Source of the DNA: Synaphobranchus kaupii
Taxonomy: Eukaryota > Chordata > Actinopteri > Anguilliformes > Synaphobranchidae
Length of the DNA stretch: 64,000 bases
NCBI GenBank assembly: GCA_029718625.1
Contig: CM056378.1
Location: forward strand, 63,573,027 to 63,637,026
Direction of reading: 5' to 3'
This document shows positions 31,330 through 42,142 of the stretch, in pieces. Position numbers and translations under genes: made by a program. The notes under the pieces were generated by a model, which saw nothing but the letters and a program-made list of their open reading frames with translations, made no database searches and was not told where the DNA came from. Each line of letters opens with the position of its first letter. Position 1 is the stretch's first letter.

Positions 31330-32671
31330 AAACTTATGAGTGCCCTGAGAGCATAGTATGAAGCATAGACTGTTACCCATCCCTATGCTATGCTCCCCCT
31401 AGCGTTCAGAAAAACGAAGAACCATTTGATTCTCATTTTTCAACGCCTGTTTTTAAAATGAATATCGAATAACCATTAGTTTCTTGTTTTTTTAATTTTT
31501 GTTTCTGAAACGGAAAACGATAGGCCAAAAAAGTACACGGATCTCCTCACGGCCCCTTAAGCACCCATTGAAATATTTCCTTGTACTGCGGCTTCAATCT
31601 GCTCACCTATCTTTTACATTGCAAAAATGACATAAAGGGAGGATTACCTCCCTAACACCGTCAGACCAATTAGCCTTAGGAATAAAAGATTGACATACTG
31701 TATACCCAATTAAACTATGGGAGGGGTTGATCAAGTGTCACAATGCGTGCAAGGACGTCATGCTCAGTTGTAAGGAGATTTTGAGAAAGATACAGAGAGA
31801 GCTTGGTGAAAGAACGTATTTTTTCGGACACTACTAATGTTAGGTAACATTATTTCATATTAGGTAGCAGAGATATAAGCTTGTGATAAGATTTTTTTTT
31901 TTTTCTATTATAGATTTTTTAAATTGAAGGTTGTAGGCTAGGGCGAGAAGACGTCGTAGGCTAGGCCTAGTTATTTTTTGTTAACGTTATTCATTGTTGG
32001 AGGAGCTTGGCAAAGGTGTTAGCTAGCTACGTTAGCTAGCTAATCATGGGTGGGAGAGGAGAGCTAGCAGACGAATGTAATTTCAATTGGATTGTAATCG
32101 AGAATAAAGATAAACGTCCCAGAATCCTCTGCAAACCAACCTGTCAGGCTGGCAGCACCACTAGTGATTTTGAGGGTAGTGAGAACCTGAAGAAGTATGT
32201 GGCTTTTCTGCCCCAGGCCAAGTTATAAGCAACATTTCCACCAAAGGTGAGTTAACGTTATGATTTAGAAATGGTTGAGTTTATATCGGTATAGCAGTCA
32301 TTGCAATACAAATATTTAGACAGTTATACCGATACCGAGGGATAAACTAGATAAGTCAGCCAATATTCAGCCGATATTGGCTATAAAAGTGGTTGCTAGC
32401 CTATATCTTAGCTGACAAATGTCTGGCTAAATCATAAAACTGGACTTTATCCAAAATAATCGTCATCACGCACAGCCGGTCTGGCATTGTATTACTACAG
32501 AAGCCGACGGGTATAAAACACAACGACATTTTGGAAAACACACCAACAAGTTATAAAACACAATGACATTTCGGAAAACACACCAACAAGTTATAATTTC
32601 CTGCAGCAGCAGGGCGTGGCATAATGACAGCAAATTAATTTTAACACAAGCCGTAAGCAGCGTGTCAGAAA
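31330..32671. other. Spacer, nothing recognised
   Basis: Non-coding. A 60-aa plus-strand frame at 32046 has no family likeness. TAACGTTA and TAGCTAGC motifs near 31980-32045. Two near-identical 40-base units sit at 32515-32600 (TATAAAACACAAYGACATTT). Confidence 0.35.
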
Positions 32672-34115
32672 CATAGACTGTATAAAAATATGGACAAAGC
32701 CACTGTGACGTCACCCATTGCCTTTCCACGGCCTCGTAAAAACTGAATTGAAGCTCGGAAGTCTTTTTCGCCGCCCGTTTGTACAAACTGCGCCTGCTCC
32801 GTGGAGCTGAAGAGGACTCAACCAGAGGGACCTCTGATTGGTCCTGGCAGTGAGAACCATATAGAACCTATCTATGCCAGTGATCCCAGGACTCAACCTG
32901 TCCCTCTGATTGGTCCTGAACAAATGTTAATACCCTGTCCAAACGACACAATATTTTAGAAAAATCAGCACATGCACAGGCATTAGATGAAGGAAAGGCA
33001 CCTATTGCAATGAAATTTTTTTGTGTAAAAAATTTATTGACTGAGTATTTTGACCACATTGCTGCCATTGACTTACATGGGGAAAGACCTATACTGGAGC
33101 CAACCACAGTGGCGCTAGTGAGCAACAGCACCAGGAAATTAGCTTCAGAACGAAAGCCCAGTCTTGGCCCCTTGGTCAGAAAGCAGCAGAGAGAACTGAT
33201 TCTTGGTTTAAAACGGGTGATCCATTAGAGGTGTCTGCATGTGATTGGTTGAGCATGGGATGCGTGGTTGCTAGCCGACCATGGTCGGCTACATTGAGAG
33301 GTTTTCCGACAGAACTTGTTCTGCGCACAAATCGTTCGCGACCGGGGCCAGGTCTAGGCATGGGCATAGGGGGGCAATGCCCCCCAAAATGCTCCGCCTG
33401 CCCCCCCAAAGCAAAATCCAGAAAGAATCAAATCCGATAATATGATGTCGGACATTAGCGCTATCAATATTAGAGCTACACAGCCAAAGTCATTGCAATG
33501 TGCAGATGACTGTTTGAAAATTGGATATTATCGGAGTTTCATCTGCAGCAAGCGAAAGTTGTTTCTCCACATTATCTCGCGTCTTAACCCCTTCCGCCAT
33601 ACCGTGTTGCGCGGGTGAAACCTGGTTATTCTTGCTCATGAGAAGGCCAGAGTCTTGATATGGATGAAAGTATGTGTTTTTTGCGGAATTTCTTTATTCC
33701 ACTTCGTGAAATAGCTATACCTCCCTGAAATCCAGATGTGGCTCATGTTGCAGTGTAGGCACGTCATGGGGTATAGCCAAGTAGTGAACTACAGCAAGTA
33801 TTCTTTATTTTTTTAAATTAAAAGCACAAACGTAATAGGTAATCGTACATTACCTTCATTAGGCAGGAGAGTGAAACTGATATAGTGTCTTAACCAAGGG
33901 GCCAAGACTGGGCTTTCATTGTGTCGTTTGGACGGGGTATTCACATTTGTTCAGGACCAATCAGAGGGACAGGTTGAGTCCTCTTCGGCTCCACGGAGCA
34001 TGCGCAGTTTGTACAAACGGGAGGCGAAAAAGACATCTGAGCTTCAATTCAGTTTTTACGAGGCCGTGGAAAGGCAACGTCACAGTGGCTTTGTCCATAT
34101 TTTTATACAGTCTAT
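32672..34115. mobile_element. Foldback element with about 230-bp inverted arms
   Basis: CATAGACTGTATAAAAATAT at 32672 is mirrored at the right end, finishing at 34115. The arms share GGACAAAGCCACTGTGACGT, CCACGGCCTCGTAAAAACTG, GTTTGTACAAACTGCGC and CTCTGATTGGTCCTGAAC. The left arm has an extra 95-base partial duplication (near 32820-32910) and an unrelated piece at about 32951-33150. No transposase frame. TSD not determined. The arm sequence also flanks the LTR at 49663. Confidence 0.7.
33350..33415. repeat. Short palindromic G/C-run segment
   Basis: TAGGGGGGCAATGCCCCCCA is near-palindromic and is followed by a C-run, similar to the G-rich sub-end of the hAT element at 1826-1892. Possibly a hAT end fragment. 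Confidence 0.35.
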
Positions 34116-34839
34116 GGTCTTAACCCCCTTCCGTTGCGTCAATTTTGCACAGGCGAAAAAAAACCTGGTTATTCTTGCTGAGAAGGTCATTACATCGGCT
34201 CTTGATATGGATGAATTTTTACGTGTTTTTTTCAGAAAGAAACAGAAGGCTGATCTCATGCAGGAATGTGTATGAAGTTCACAGATTTTGAGTCACAAAA
34301 CTAAAAAAAAAAGTTATATGTTGAAAAAATTTAAAATATAATAATCCACTATCTTATGTAGTAATGTACTGATTAGCCTACCATGGCTTTAGCTTTATAC
34401 AAAATCATCTCTCGCCTAGGGTTTTGAAAAAAAAAAATTGTCCAAAATGTTCATAAATAGAACATTTTATTTTAGAAAATACCATGTGAGCTTGTGTAGA
34501 AATGCAGGAAATGAGTTTTAAAAGGCTCACAATTTTCTGGGGGAGGACCCCAGACCCCCTGCTACTTTGGTCCCCCCTTGTGCCCCACCAATCAAAGCAG
34601 TCTAGAACTGGGCCTGTTTGCGATGCTGATTGCGGCCAGATGTCGCTTGTGTTGATGAATGAATTAATTAAGGTATGTTTTATTTATTTGTTCTGCCTTA
34701 TATGATTATAAAACCTATAGGCTAAGCTGGAACGCGAAGGCTACCTTCATGATGCCCCTATATGGGCATGCCGCAATATTTCTGAAAGGCATTTTTAAGT
34801 TATAGAACTTATTTTTCCATAGAGTTCAATAGGCAGATG
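34116..34839. other. Spacer, nothing recognised
   Basis: Non-coding. GGGGGAGGACCCCAGACCCCCTGC (34540-34563) resembles a fragment of a hAT-like end, weakly. Confidence 0.3.
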
Positions 34840-34889
34840 AGTCAGAAAAAACAACCCTTAAAGTGATCCATCCATATCTGCTGCATATC

Positions 34890-36200
34890 TGTAAGGGGGA
34901 GAGTCTGTTTCGGAGGACCAGACGCGACAGAAAGGAATCAGAAAGTCTCCACTAAGTGAAGACCAATAGAACGGAAGGATCTCTGTAAAATATAATAACT
35001 CCGTCCTCGATCTGAGGAAGCACTGAAACGGAGACAAATCGTGGAGAAATGAAAACAACCCGATTTATACGGGCGACAAAACTCGAACTACGAGAATAGA
35101 TTTAACAGAAAGCTAAGTACCTCTAGCCTCCAGTAAGAGAGGCGGACTGAAAGAGGTACGGAAAGCAAAATAAATAAATCAAAGCAACCCCACTAATTGG
35201 GCGGAAAAACTAGCAGGCTTGTAATGACAAGCAGCGAGACTAAACTCCTCTAACTCCAGACAGCAGTGAGTTAGAAGGAGAGAAAATACACTGCCTGGCC
35301 AAAAAAAAAGTTGCTGTTGCACCCGTCATGCATAGTGCCCACTGTACAAGCCTCTGGAGGCAGTGTTATGATCTGGGGTTGCTTCAATTGGTCAGGTCTA
35401 GGCTCAGCAATGTTATGCAGCAATAAAATGAAGTCACCTGAGTGCCTGAATGTATTGAGTGACCAGGTTATCCCATAAATGGGCATATTCCAGGACGACA
35501 ATGCCAAGATTCATCGGGCTCAAATTGTGAAAGAGTGGTTCAGGGAGCATGAGGAATCATTTTCACCCATGAATTGGCCACCAGAGTCCTGACCTTAACC
35601 CCACTGAAAGTCTTTGGGATGTGCTGGAAAAGACTTTACGGAGTGGTTAGACTCTCCTGTCATCAATACAAGATCTCGGCCAAAAATGAATGCAACTCTG
35701 GACGGAAATAAATGTTATGACGTTGCATTAGGTTGTCGAAACAATGCCACGACGAATGCGCGCCGTAATCAAAGCTAAAGGCGGTCCAACGAAATATTAG
35801 AGTGTGCGACTTTTTTTTTGGCCAGGGTGTAAATAAAGCAGCAAACCAAGGAGGGTAGAGAAACAAGGACTGAAAAATAGAGAAGGGAAAAAAGAAGATC
35901 TAGAGATAACCCTAACTTTTAGCTCTAACCGGACCTTCCTGCTTTACTTGAAGAGTCTTCAAGCAAAACAGTCTCCGCGTCCTATACCTTACCAGCTACC
36001 AATGAAATGCGAGATAACATGGAAGCACGGAAGAAGGAAGACGCAGAGTTTAAATAACCGGCGGAAGAGCCGCACAGGTGAAATCGCTAATTGTCGGAAC
36101 GAACGAAAGCCCGACACGGACAATTAAGCAAAGAAAAGACGTCCAACAGGCGCTAGAGGGAAAACGAGAAACAAAAGAAAACAGCCTGCAGACCATGACA
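34890..36200 (-). mobile_element. Solo LTR of the TGTCATGG family, 1311 bp, TSD ATATC
   Basis: The minus strand begins TGTCATGGTCTGCAGGC at 36200 and ends CTCCCCCTTACA at 34890. ATATC flanks it (34885-34889 and 36201-36205). A TATA-like GGTTATTTAAACTC lies near 36045-36058. A Tc1-like element (35289-35829) interrupts it. Confidence 0.85.
35289..35829 (+). mobile_element. Tc1-like element, internally deleted, TSD TA
   Basis: CACTGCCTGGCCAAAAAAAA at 35289 is mirrored by TTTTTTTTGGCCAGGGTG ending at 35829, with TA on both sides. The plus strand holds the C-terminal transposase half across shifts: SVMIWGCFNWSG-like, [18 protein letters not shown] (second catalytic Asp region, about 35490-35545) and DLNPTESLWDVLEKTL (third catalytic block, about 35595-35640). 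A TGA stands just before that block, and the N-terminal half is missing. Confidence 0.8.
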
Positions 36201-36420
36201 ATATCTGGCAGCAGAGTGACGGTTTGAGGCTCGTTTGGTACCTCAGACCCTTGTTGACTTACTGCCATTTAGCCAACCATGGGTTCCATACTATTTCTGT
36301 GTAATTTACAGCTTACATTAATTCCCATAGAGATCCATTCAAATGCAGAGATGTTATAGTATCGCTTGTTAGAGCACCAGAAAATAAGATATCAAGAGTC
36401 TTCCGAGCTTCCAAATTATT

Positions 36421-36903
36421 ATCTAATAATTGGACAATCATTTACACCTGTTTTGTGCACCAGACATAAATTTTAATCAATATGTTTTATAGTAAAGTTA
36501 GGGGTGTACTTGCAAATTCCTCATGTGGAAAAAGGATTTATGTTCAGTTCAATTGCTTAAGTGATTCCAAAGTCTACTTTTTTAGCATCATTTGTTGAAT
36601 TAGTTTACCTTAATCAATCAATATGGTTGAAATGAAAATAAAATAAACTTGTGTCCAGATGTGTAAAAAAAAACTGACTACCGTTTGAAGGTGTCCTTAC
36701 ATTTTCACGACTGTACATAGTGTTTCTAACCTTGGAGCCTACCGTGAACTTTGCATTATTGAACTGTATTGGCAAATTCCATTACACACTAACAACATAC
36801 AGGAAAATGCACTTGCTGAGGCACTTTGCCATCTCTGTTTAATTTAATCTTAATTAGTTTGTGTTTGCTGTTATTTTATTGAATAAAACATATAGCCTAC
36901 ATG
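36421..36903. other. Spacer, nothing recognised
   Basis: AT-rich and non-coding. Confidence 0.35.
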
Positions 36904-36927
36904 TTAAAGAGATACTGCAGAGCCTTT
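36904..36927 (+). mobile_element. Candidate left end of a second TTAA element
   Basis: TTAA followed by AGAGATACTGCAGAGCC resembles the AGGAGCACAGTC end at 5922 in position relative to a ballast gene (ATG 234 bases inside). The matching inverted end was not found. Confidence 0.35.
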
Positions 36928-37140
36928 TCTAAGGCCTTTTTTACCGCTTCAATTTGAACTGAAACTCGTGAGTAGGTGTGGTCAAATGACAATGATGCCA
37001 CGTAGTCATATTATGAATATTCATACGGTCAAGGAGTGAAAGGGTGTGTTTTGGTGAACTGACTCAGCCCCACTGAACTCAATATGCTATGCTCAGCCCC
37101 TTCCTGCTCTCTCCTCACTACTAGCTAAACAAACAACAAA

Positions 37141-37365
37141 ATGGCGAGCGACAAGAGTGTAAGCAGTACTGCAGGGAGTATTGAGGTGGAGGAGTTTGAA
37201 GTGGAGGAAGAGGATTCCTTTGTGGTGGAAGACTCTCCTTGTGAAGATGTTGCTCGGGAAATACAGCCTTATTCATTCGAGCCGCTGCCCCGGCTGTATT
37301 GGTTGAGCAACGTCTTTGCGAGGAGAGGACCGGGGATGTAACCGAATGGTAGAGCTAACCTTACC
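37141..37365 (+). pseudogene. P2X7-ballast-like gene, first exon, frameshifted and truncated
   Basis: ATG at 37141 (A at -3, G at +4) opens a Ser- and Glu-rich N-terminus leading to REIQPYSFEP (about 37255-37286), the same signature as residues 21-28 of the intact gene at 8132-8990. After PYSFEP the frame runs to a TAA at 37339-37341. The +1 frame instead gives AAPAVLVEQRLCEERTGDV then TEW at 37358-37361, the family sequence leading to the cysteine motif, so a one-base insertion is likely near 37285. Just after comes TG|GTAGAG, a possible splice donor. No WC.CG.C or second-half exon is found in the following 1.4 kb. Broken copy. Confidence 0.7.
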
Positions 37366-38786
37366 TAGCTAAGATAGCTTGTTTGTCTGCCTAAAGTAAC
37401 GTTACTATTGAATACATTCAAATACACAGCAAAACCCAGTCACACACCCAGTCACACAGCACCTAAAGCCAGTGGCGGCTCCTGAGCTGAAAATTGGGGT
37501 AGCGGAAAACTTCCCTTTAAACTGATTATTGGTCTTAATAATTTTTGAATCCGTTTCCTTGATTAACAATAGGTAGCGTTTAATTCACCAATTACTCAAT
37601 GCCATCAAATGTAGCCGGTTCTCCTCAATTAGGCTATTAGGCAAGTAATAAAATTATTTTAACTTGCGTCGCAAAATTGTGCACATTTTAATCAACATTA
37701 TAATTGTGGATACATGTGCTCTTCGTTCTCCGCATTCTTAATTCCGAAAATATTAATGGAAATTAAACGATCTTAAAGCTCAGCTTTTGTTAGATTATTT
37801 TTTTATTGCAGGTTGTGCTAAAAATAATTGGATAGGTGTGTAGCTAATTCAATACGATGGAAATCCACCTAGTGTGTGTGCATGTTTGGCTATGTAGTTG
37901 CATGGAAAATAAGCCTAGCTACTGCAACTGCAACTACACACGCTCGTATAAATAAGTTAACAAGCAAACAACAAATCTTGGAGAAATTTATCAAAATTCT
38001 AATTTTTACTGAAAACCAATGAGCAATGAAGATAAACCAAATATTAAAGCGCTTTATTGCGGTAGTCCGAAATTATATAACATAAACAACAATTAACTTC
38101 ATCTGTGAGCATAAGATTTTGGTTGTCAGTATCTAATTTTAGCTGTCAGATGATGTTAAAAAGTTTAGGAGATCGCTATAACAAGATTGGTTTTAATGTT
38201 GGATTTGGTTAAATAATAGGCTACTTTTAATATCGTAGTGCTATTTGAATCTGTGAAAGTGTGCATAAGTGTAGCCTGTCCTTGTCAATATCATCAACTT
38301 TGCATTTATCCCAAGCGTTTGTCACCCATGCAGAACTTGTTGAGAAGGGAGATGGGCTTTGGCAAAGCCTTCTCTGTGTCACTGCTCTGCGCCTTCCTCA
38401 TTGTGCATGTGACTTGACTGGACACAGCTGCGAAAAATGAAAACTTCCTGGTTCCGATGTGCTCCCCATTGGTTTCTATTGGCATCGCTGTCTCTCCATA
38501 TTATATACTCTAAGATGGTGACTCAGGAAAAAAAAAAACAGGAAATACAAAAGGCTTCAAGCATGTGCAGTGGTATATGAGGGTGACTGGTAGCCCTTGT
38601 TTGATACGTACCTTAAGCACACCATGGTCTTTCCTGGGTGTGATATCCACGCCATGCGAGGCAAAGACAGCAGTGGAAGACTGTCCTTCCTCAGAGGGCT
38701 CCCTGTCAGTGGTCATCTCTGCTGCACTCAAACATGCCACAGTGCTGCTGCAGTGACAGACAGGACATATATTAATGTGCGCGGAC
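37366..38786. other. Spacer, nothing certain
   Basis: CAGTGGCGGCTCCTG at about 37478 resembles a hAT terminus, with no partner found. The rest is non-coding. Confidence 0.35.
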
Positions 38787-39466
<680 letters not shown>

Positions 39467-39468
39467 TA

Positions 39469-40213
39469 CAGTCCCCTCCACTATTATTGGCACCCCTGGT
39501 AAAGATGAGTAAAAAGGGTTATAAAAAATTCAACACATGGTTGGCTAAATGGCTCAAAGTCATCAAGGGTCTGACATATCAAACAAGCCTTAAACCATCA
39601 CTCTTCTACCAGAAATACAGTAGATATGGATGGATAACTTGAAAGGTTTCTTCTCCTGACTTATTTTTCCATAGAGTTCAATAGGAAAATTTGTCCGGAG
39701 AAACAACCCTTAAAGTGAGCCATCCATATCTACTGCATAACTGGCAGCAGAGTGATGGTTTGAGGCTTGTTTGATACCTCAGACCCTTGATGACTTATAG
39801 CCATTTTACCAATCATGTATTCCATACTGTTCCAGCATAATTTACAGCTGAATCTAGTCCCACCCCCCAATTCCCATAGAGATCCATTCAAATGCAGAGA
39901 CGTCATAGTATTGCTTGTAAGAGTACCAGAAAATAAGATATCAAGAGTCTTTTGATGTTGTTGGGTCACAGACATCAGGAAGCCAAGGCATCATGCAAAG
40001 GATATGCGACCAAATATTAAAAGTGATCACTTTATTTTATATATAAATGCAGGGGTGCTAATAATTTTTTCTCATAATAAATTTACTTCAATTAAAGGTT
40101 GGATTTTTCTCATTTTTTCAGTGTGACATTAAGCTAATTCAGCAAACGGTGAATTTTTTATAACCCTTTTTACTCATCTTTACCAGGGGTGCCAATAATA
40201 GTGGAGGGCACTG
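39469..40213. mobile_element. Tc1-like non-autonomous element (745 bp), TSD TA
   Basis: CAGTCCCCTCCACTATTATT at 39469 is mirrored by AATAATAGTGGAGGGCACTG ending at 40213, and TA flanks both sides. Inverted ends also share GGCACCCCTGGTAAAGATGA and GGGTTATAAAAAATTC. The interior is repeat D (39540-39960) plus non-coding DNA; no transposase. Confidence 0.85.
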
Positions 40214-40435
40214 TACGTCTCTTATTTTACGAATCTCTGCATTCGGATTTATGTACAGAATTTTGGCAGTCTTTTCACACGGACTGCAATCGTATTTTTT
40301 GGATCTGTACGTAGAACCATGCCTGGCCAGTTGATTATCAAAACAGCGAGCAATACCTGTACCCTATTGGCTGACGGACCTCGCAAAGTAAAACAGTAGC
40401 GCTTTCGGAAAACGGCATGGCACAGTCTGGTGGTA
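40214..40435. other. Spacer
   Basis: No gene or repeat recognised. Confidence 0.3.
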
Positions 40436-40443
40436 GTGACCAG

Positions 40444-41526
40444 TAGTGTTGTGTCGTTCGCGAACGATTCGTTCAAAAGAACGAATCTTTTGGGTGAACG
40501 AACTGAACTGAATCACTTACTGAAAAGATCCGTTCATTTCTCAGTTCAGTTCAGTTCACGAACGGATCTGATCAGCAGCGAGCGTGCACCGTGCAGGGAG
40601 GGGGAGGGACTGCCGCGAGCGAACGTGATTCGTCCCTTGCGAACCAGTTCTGCTGTGCTGAACGAATCATTCGCATTTGCTTCTTCCTATTCCATTTCGG
40701 ACGTATTGTTCTAAGTATTGTATAGCCGAAATGAGTACCGTGTTTGCGTGTTGTATACTAGAAGTTTTTCTCTAATTTGTTTCCTAAATTGTTCGAAATA
40801 AAGTTTATATAAAAAAAAAAATTATAAAAAAAATTCACGGGCGGGCGGGCGCCGAGCGAAGCAGCGAGCGTGCAGAGTGGACTGATTCGTTCACTGCGTG
40901 ACGTGACGTGATCCTGAGTGATAATCAGCGGCTCAAACTGCCAGAATCAGGCCCAGCAAGTTAAGACTTAAAAGTCATTGAAAACCAGCGTTCACCTCCA
41001 ATATTGATATTCAACGAGGAAACTTTTAAAATATCAAGATTTGTAAACGGAGTTTGGCGCATTTGTCAAAGCGACAGCACTTCCGCATGAACTGTTCGGC
41101 CGTCAGTTCACTGAGTGAACGAACTGTGACGTAACGGTGCAAGTTCAGTGATCCGTTCACTGAAGCTACTAGACACAGTGAGTTAACGTGACGTGATCCT
41201 GAGTGATAATCAGCGGCTCAAACTGCCAGAATCAGGCCCAGCAAGTTAAGACTTAAAAGTCATTGAAAACCAGCGTTCACCTCCAATATTGATATTCAAC
41301 GAGGAAACTTTTAAAATATCAAGATTTGTAAACGGAGTTTGGCGCATTTGTCAAAGCGACAGCACTTCCGCATGAACTGTTCGGCCGTCAGTTCACTGAG
41401 TGAGTCGGACTACGCAGTCGGAGCTCCGCCCAAGCACTGAACGATTCGGTGAACGAATCTTTTGAACGAAAATGAACTGATTCTAGTGATTCGTGTCACT
41501 GAAGTGAACTGTTTTGCCCATCACTA
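40444..41526. mobile_element. hAT-type non-autonomous element (1083 bp), TSD GTGACCAG
   Basis: The ends are TAGTGTTGTGTCGTTC and ATGGGCAAAACAG mirrored as CTGTTTTGCCCATCACTA, so the terminal TAGTG/CACTA pair is inverted. The 8-base GTGACCAG is duplicated exactly (40436-40443 and 41527-41534). Sub-terminal regions are full of GAACGAAT, GTTCACTGA and related short motifs in both orientations, as in hAT elements, where they bind transposase. No transposase frame. An internal 218-base duplication is listed separately. Confidence 0.9.
40901..41403. repeat. Exact 218-bp direct duplication, 285-bp period
   Basis: 40901-41118 and 41186-41403 read identically by eye (from ACGTGACGTGATCCTGAG to GTCAGTTCACTGAGTGA), separated by 67 bases that contain GAACGAAC and GATCCGTTCACTGAAG. 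Confidence 0.85.
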
Positions 41527-42052
41527 GTGACCAGTCCCGAACTTAGGTAGCCTAAATTTAAATAAATACGGATTCTAATTACAGTTTTTTACGATTGCTT
41601 TGACTCATTTTGCACAGCAGAATTTCAGTGTACAAAACTCAAAATGCAAAGTGCCAAACTGACTTTCAAAATTCATACTCTAAGACACTACATCCTATGC
41701 TGGTATACAAAGTGTAAAACTGTTAACGCAAAGTGCTAAACTGACTTACAGAATTCTTACCTTAAGTCACTACATCCTATGCTGACATACAAAGTGCAAA
41801 ACTGTTAATACAAAGTGCCAAACTCTAAATCATATGCTCCATTCTCAGAATACAGCCACCTAACATTACAACAATGTTCAAATGTTTATTACTACAAATG
41901 CAGTTCACTAAATCAATTCAACGGGTGTGTATAGTCATGTCTCAGTACTTCCAACAACCTTGCCCAGGTGAGTAGCATTGCAATACAATTGATAATATCT
42001 TCACCACGACATAAAAGGCTGCTTAGAAACCTGAATGGCAGTTTCTGACAAC

Positions 42053-42142
42053 ATGGAGCAGGTCAGTGAGGTTGAGGTTGGTAACGAAGGACAGGGTCAT
42101 GGTCGTGGTCATGGTCATGGACCAGGAGTTGCGCCACATCTG
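42053..42142 (+). pseudogene. Start of the Tc1/IS630-type transposase
   Basis: ATG at 42053 reads MEQVSEVEVGNEGQGHGRGH, a short acidic start followed by a Gly-His/Arg-rich stretch, like the RGRGR stretch at 5665-5765. The L2 LINE begins soon after. Confidence 0.6.

Larger units (their letters stand above)
34840..36420 (-). repeat. Dispersed repeat D, copy 2, split by a solo LTR
   Basis: CATCCATATCTGCTGCATATC before 34890 joins TGGCAGCAGAGTGACGG after 36200 to restore the repeat seen at 23205 and 39640. It continues to ATCAAGAGTCTT near 36405. Confidence 0.7.

Noticed and set aside
41646..41825. CRISPR-like direct repeats
   Set aside because: Only two roughly 83-base tandem units inside a transposon sub-end; CRISPR arrays are not expected in animal DNA.
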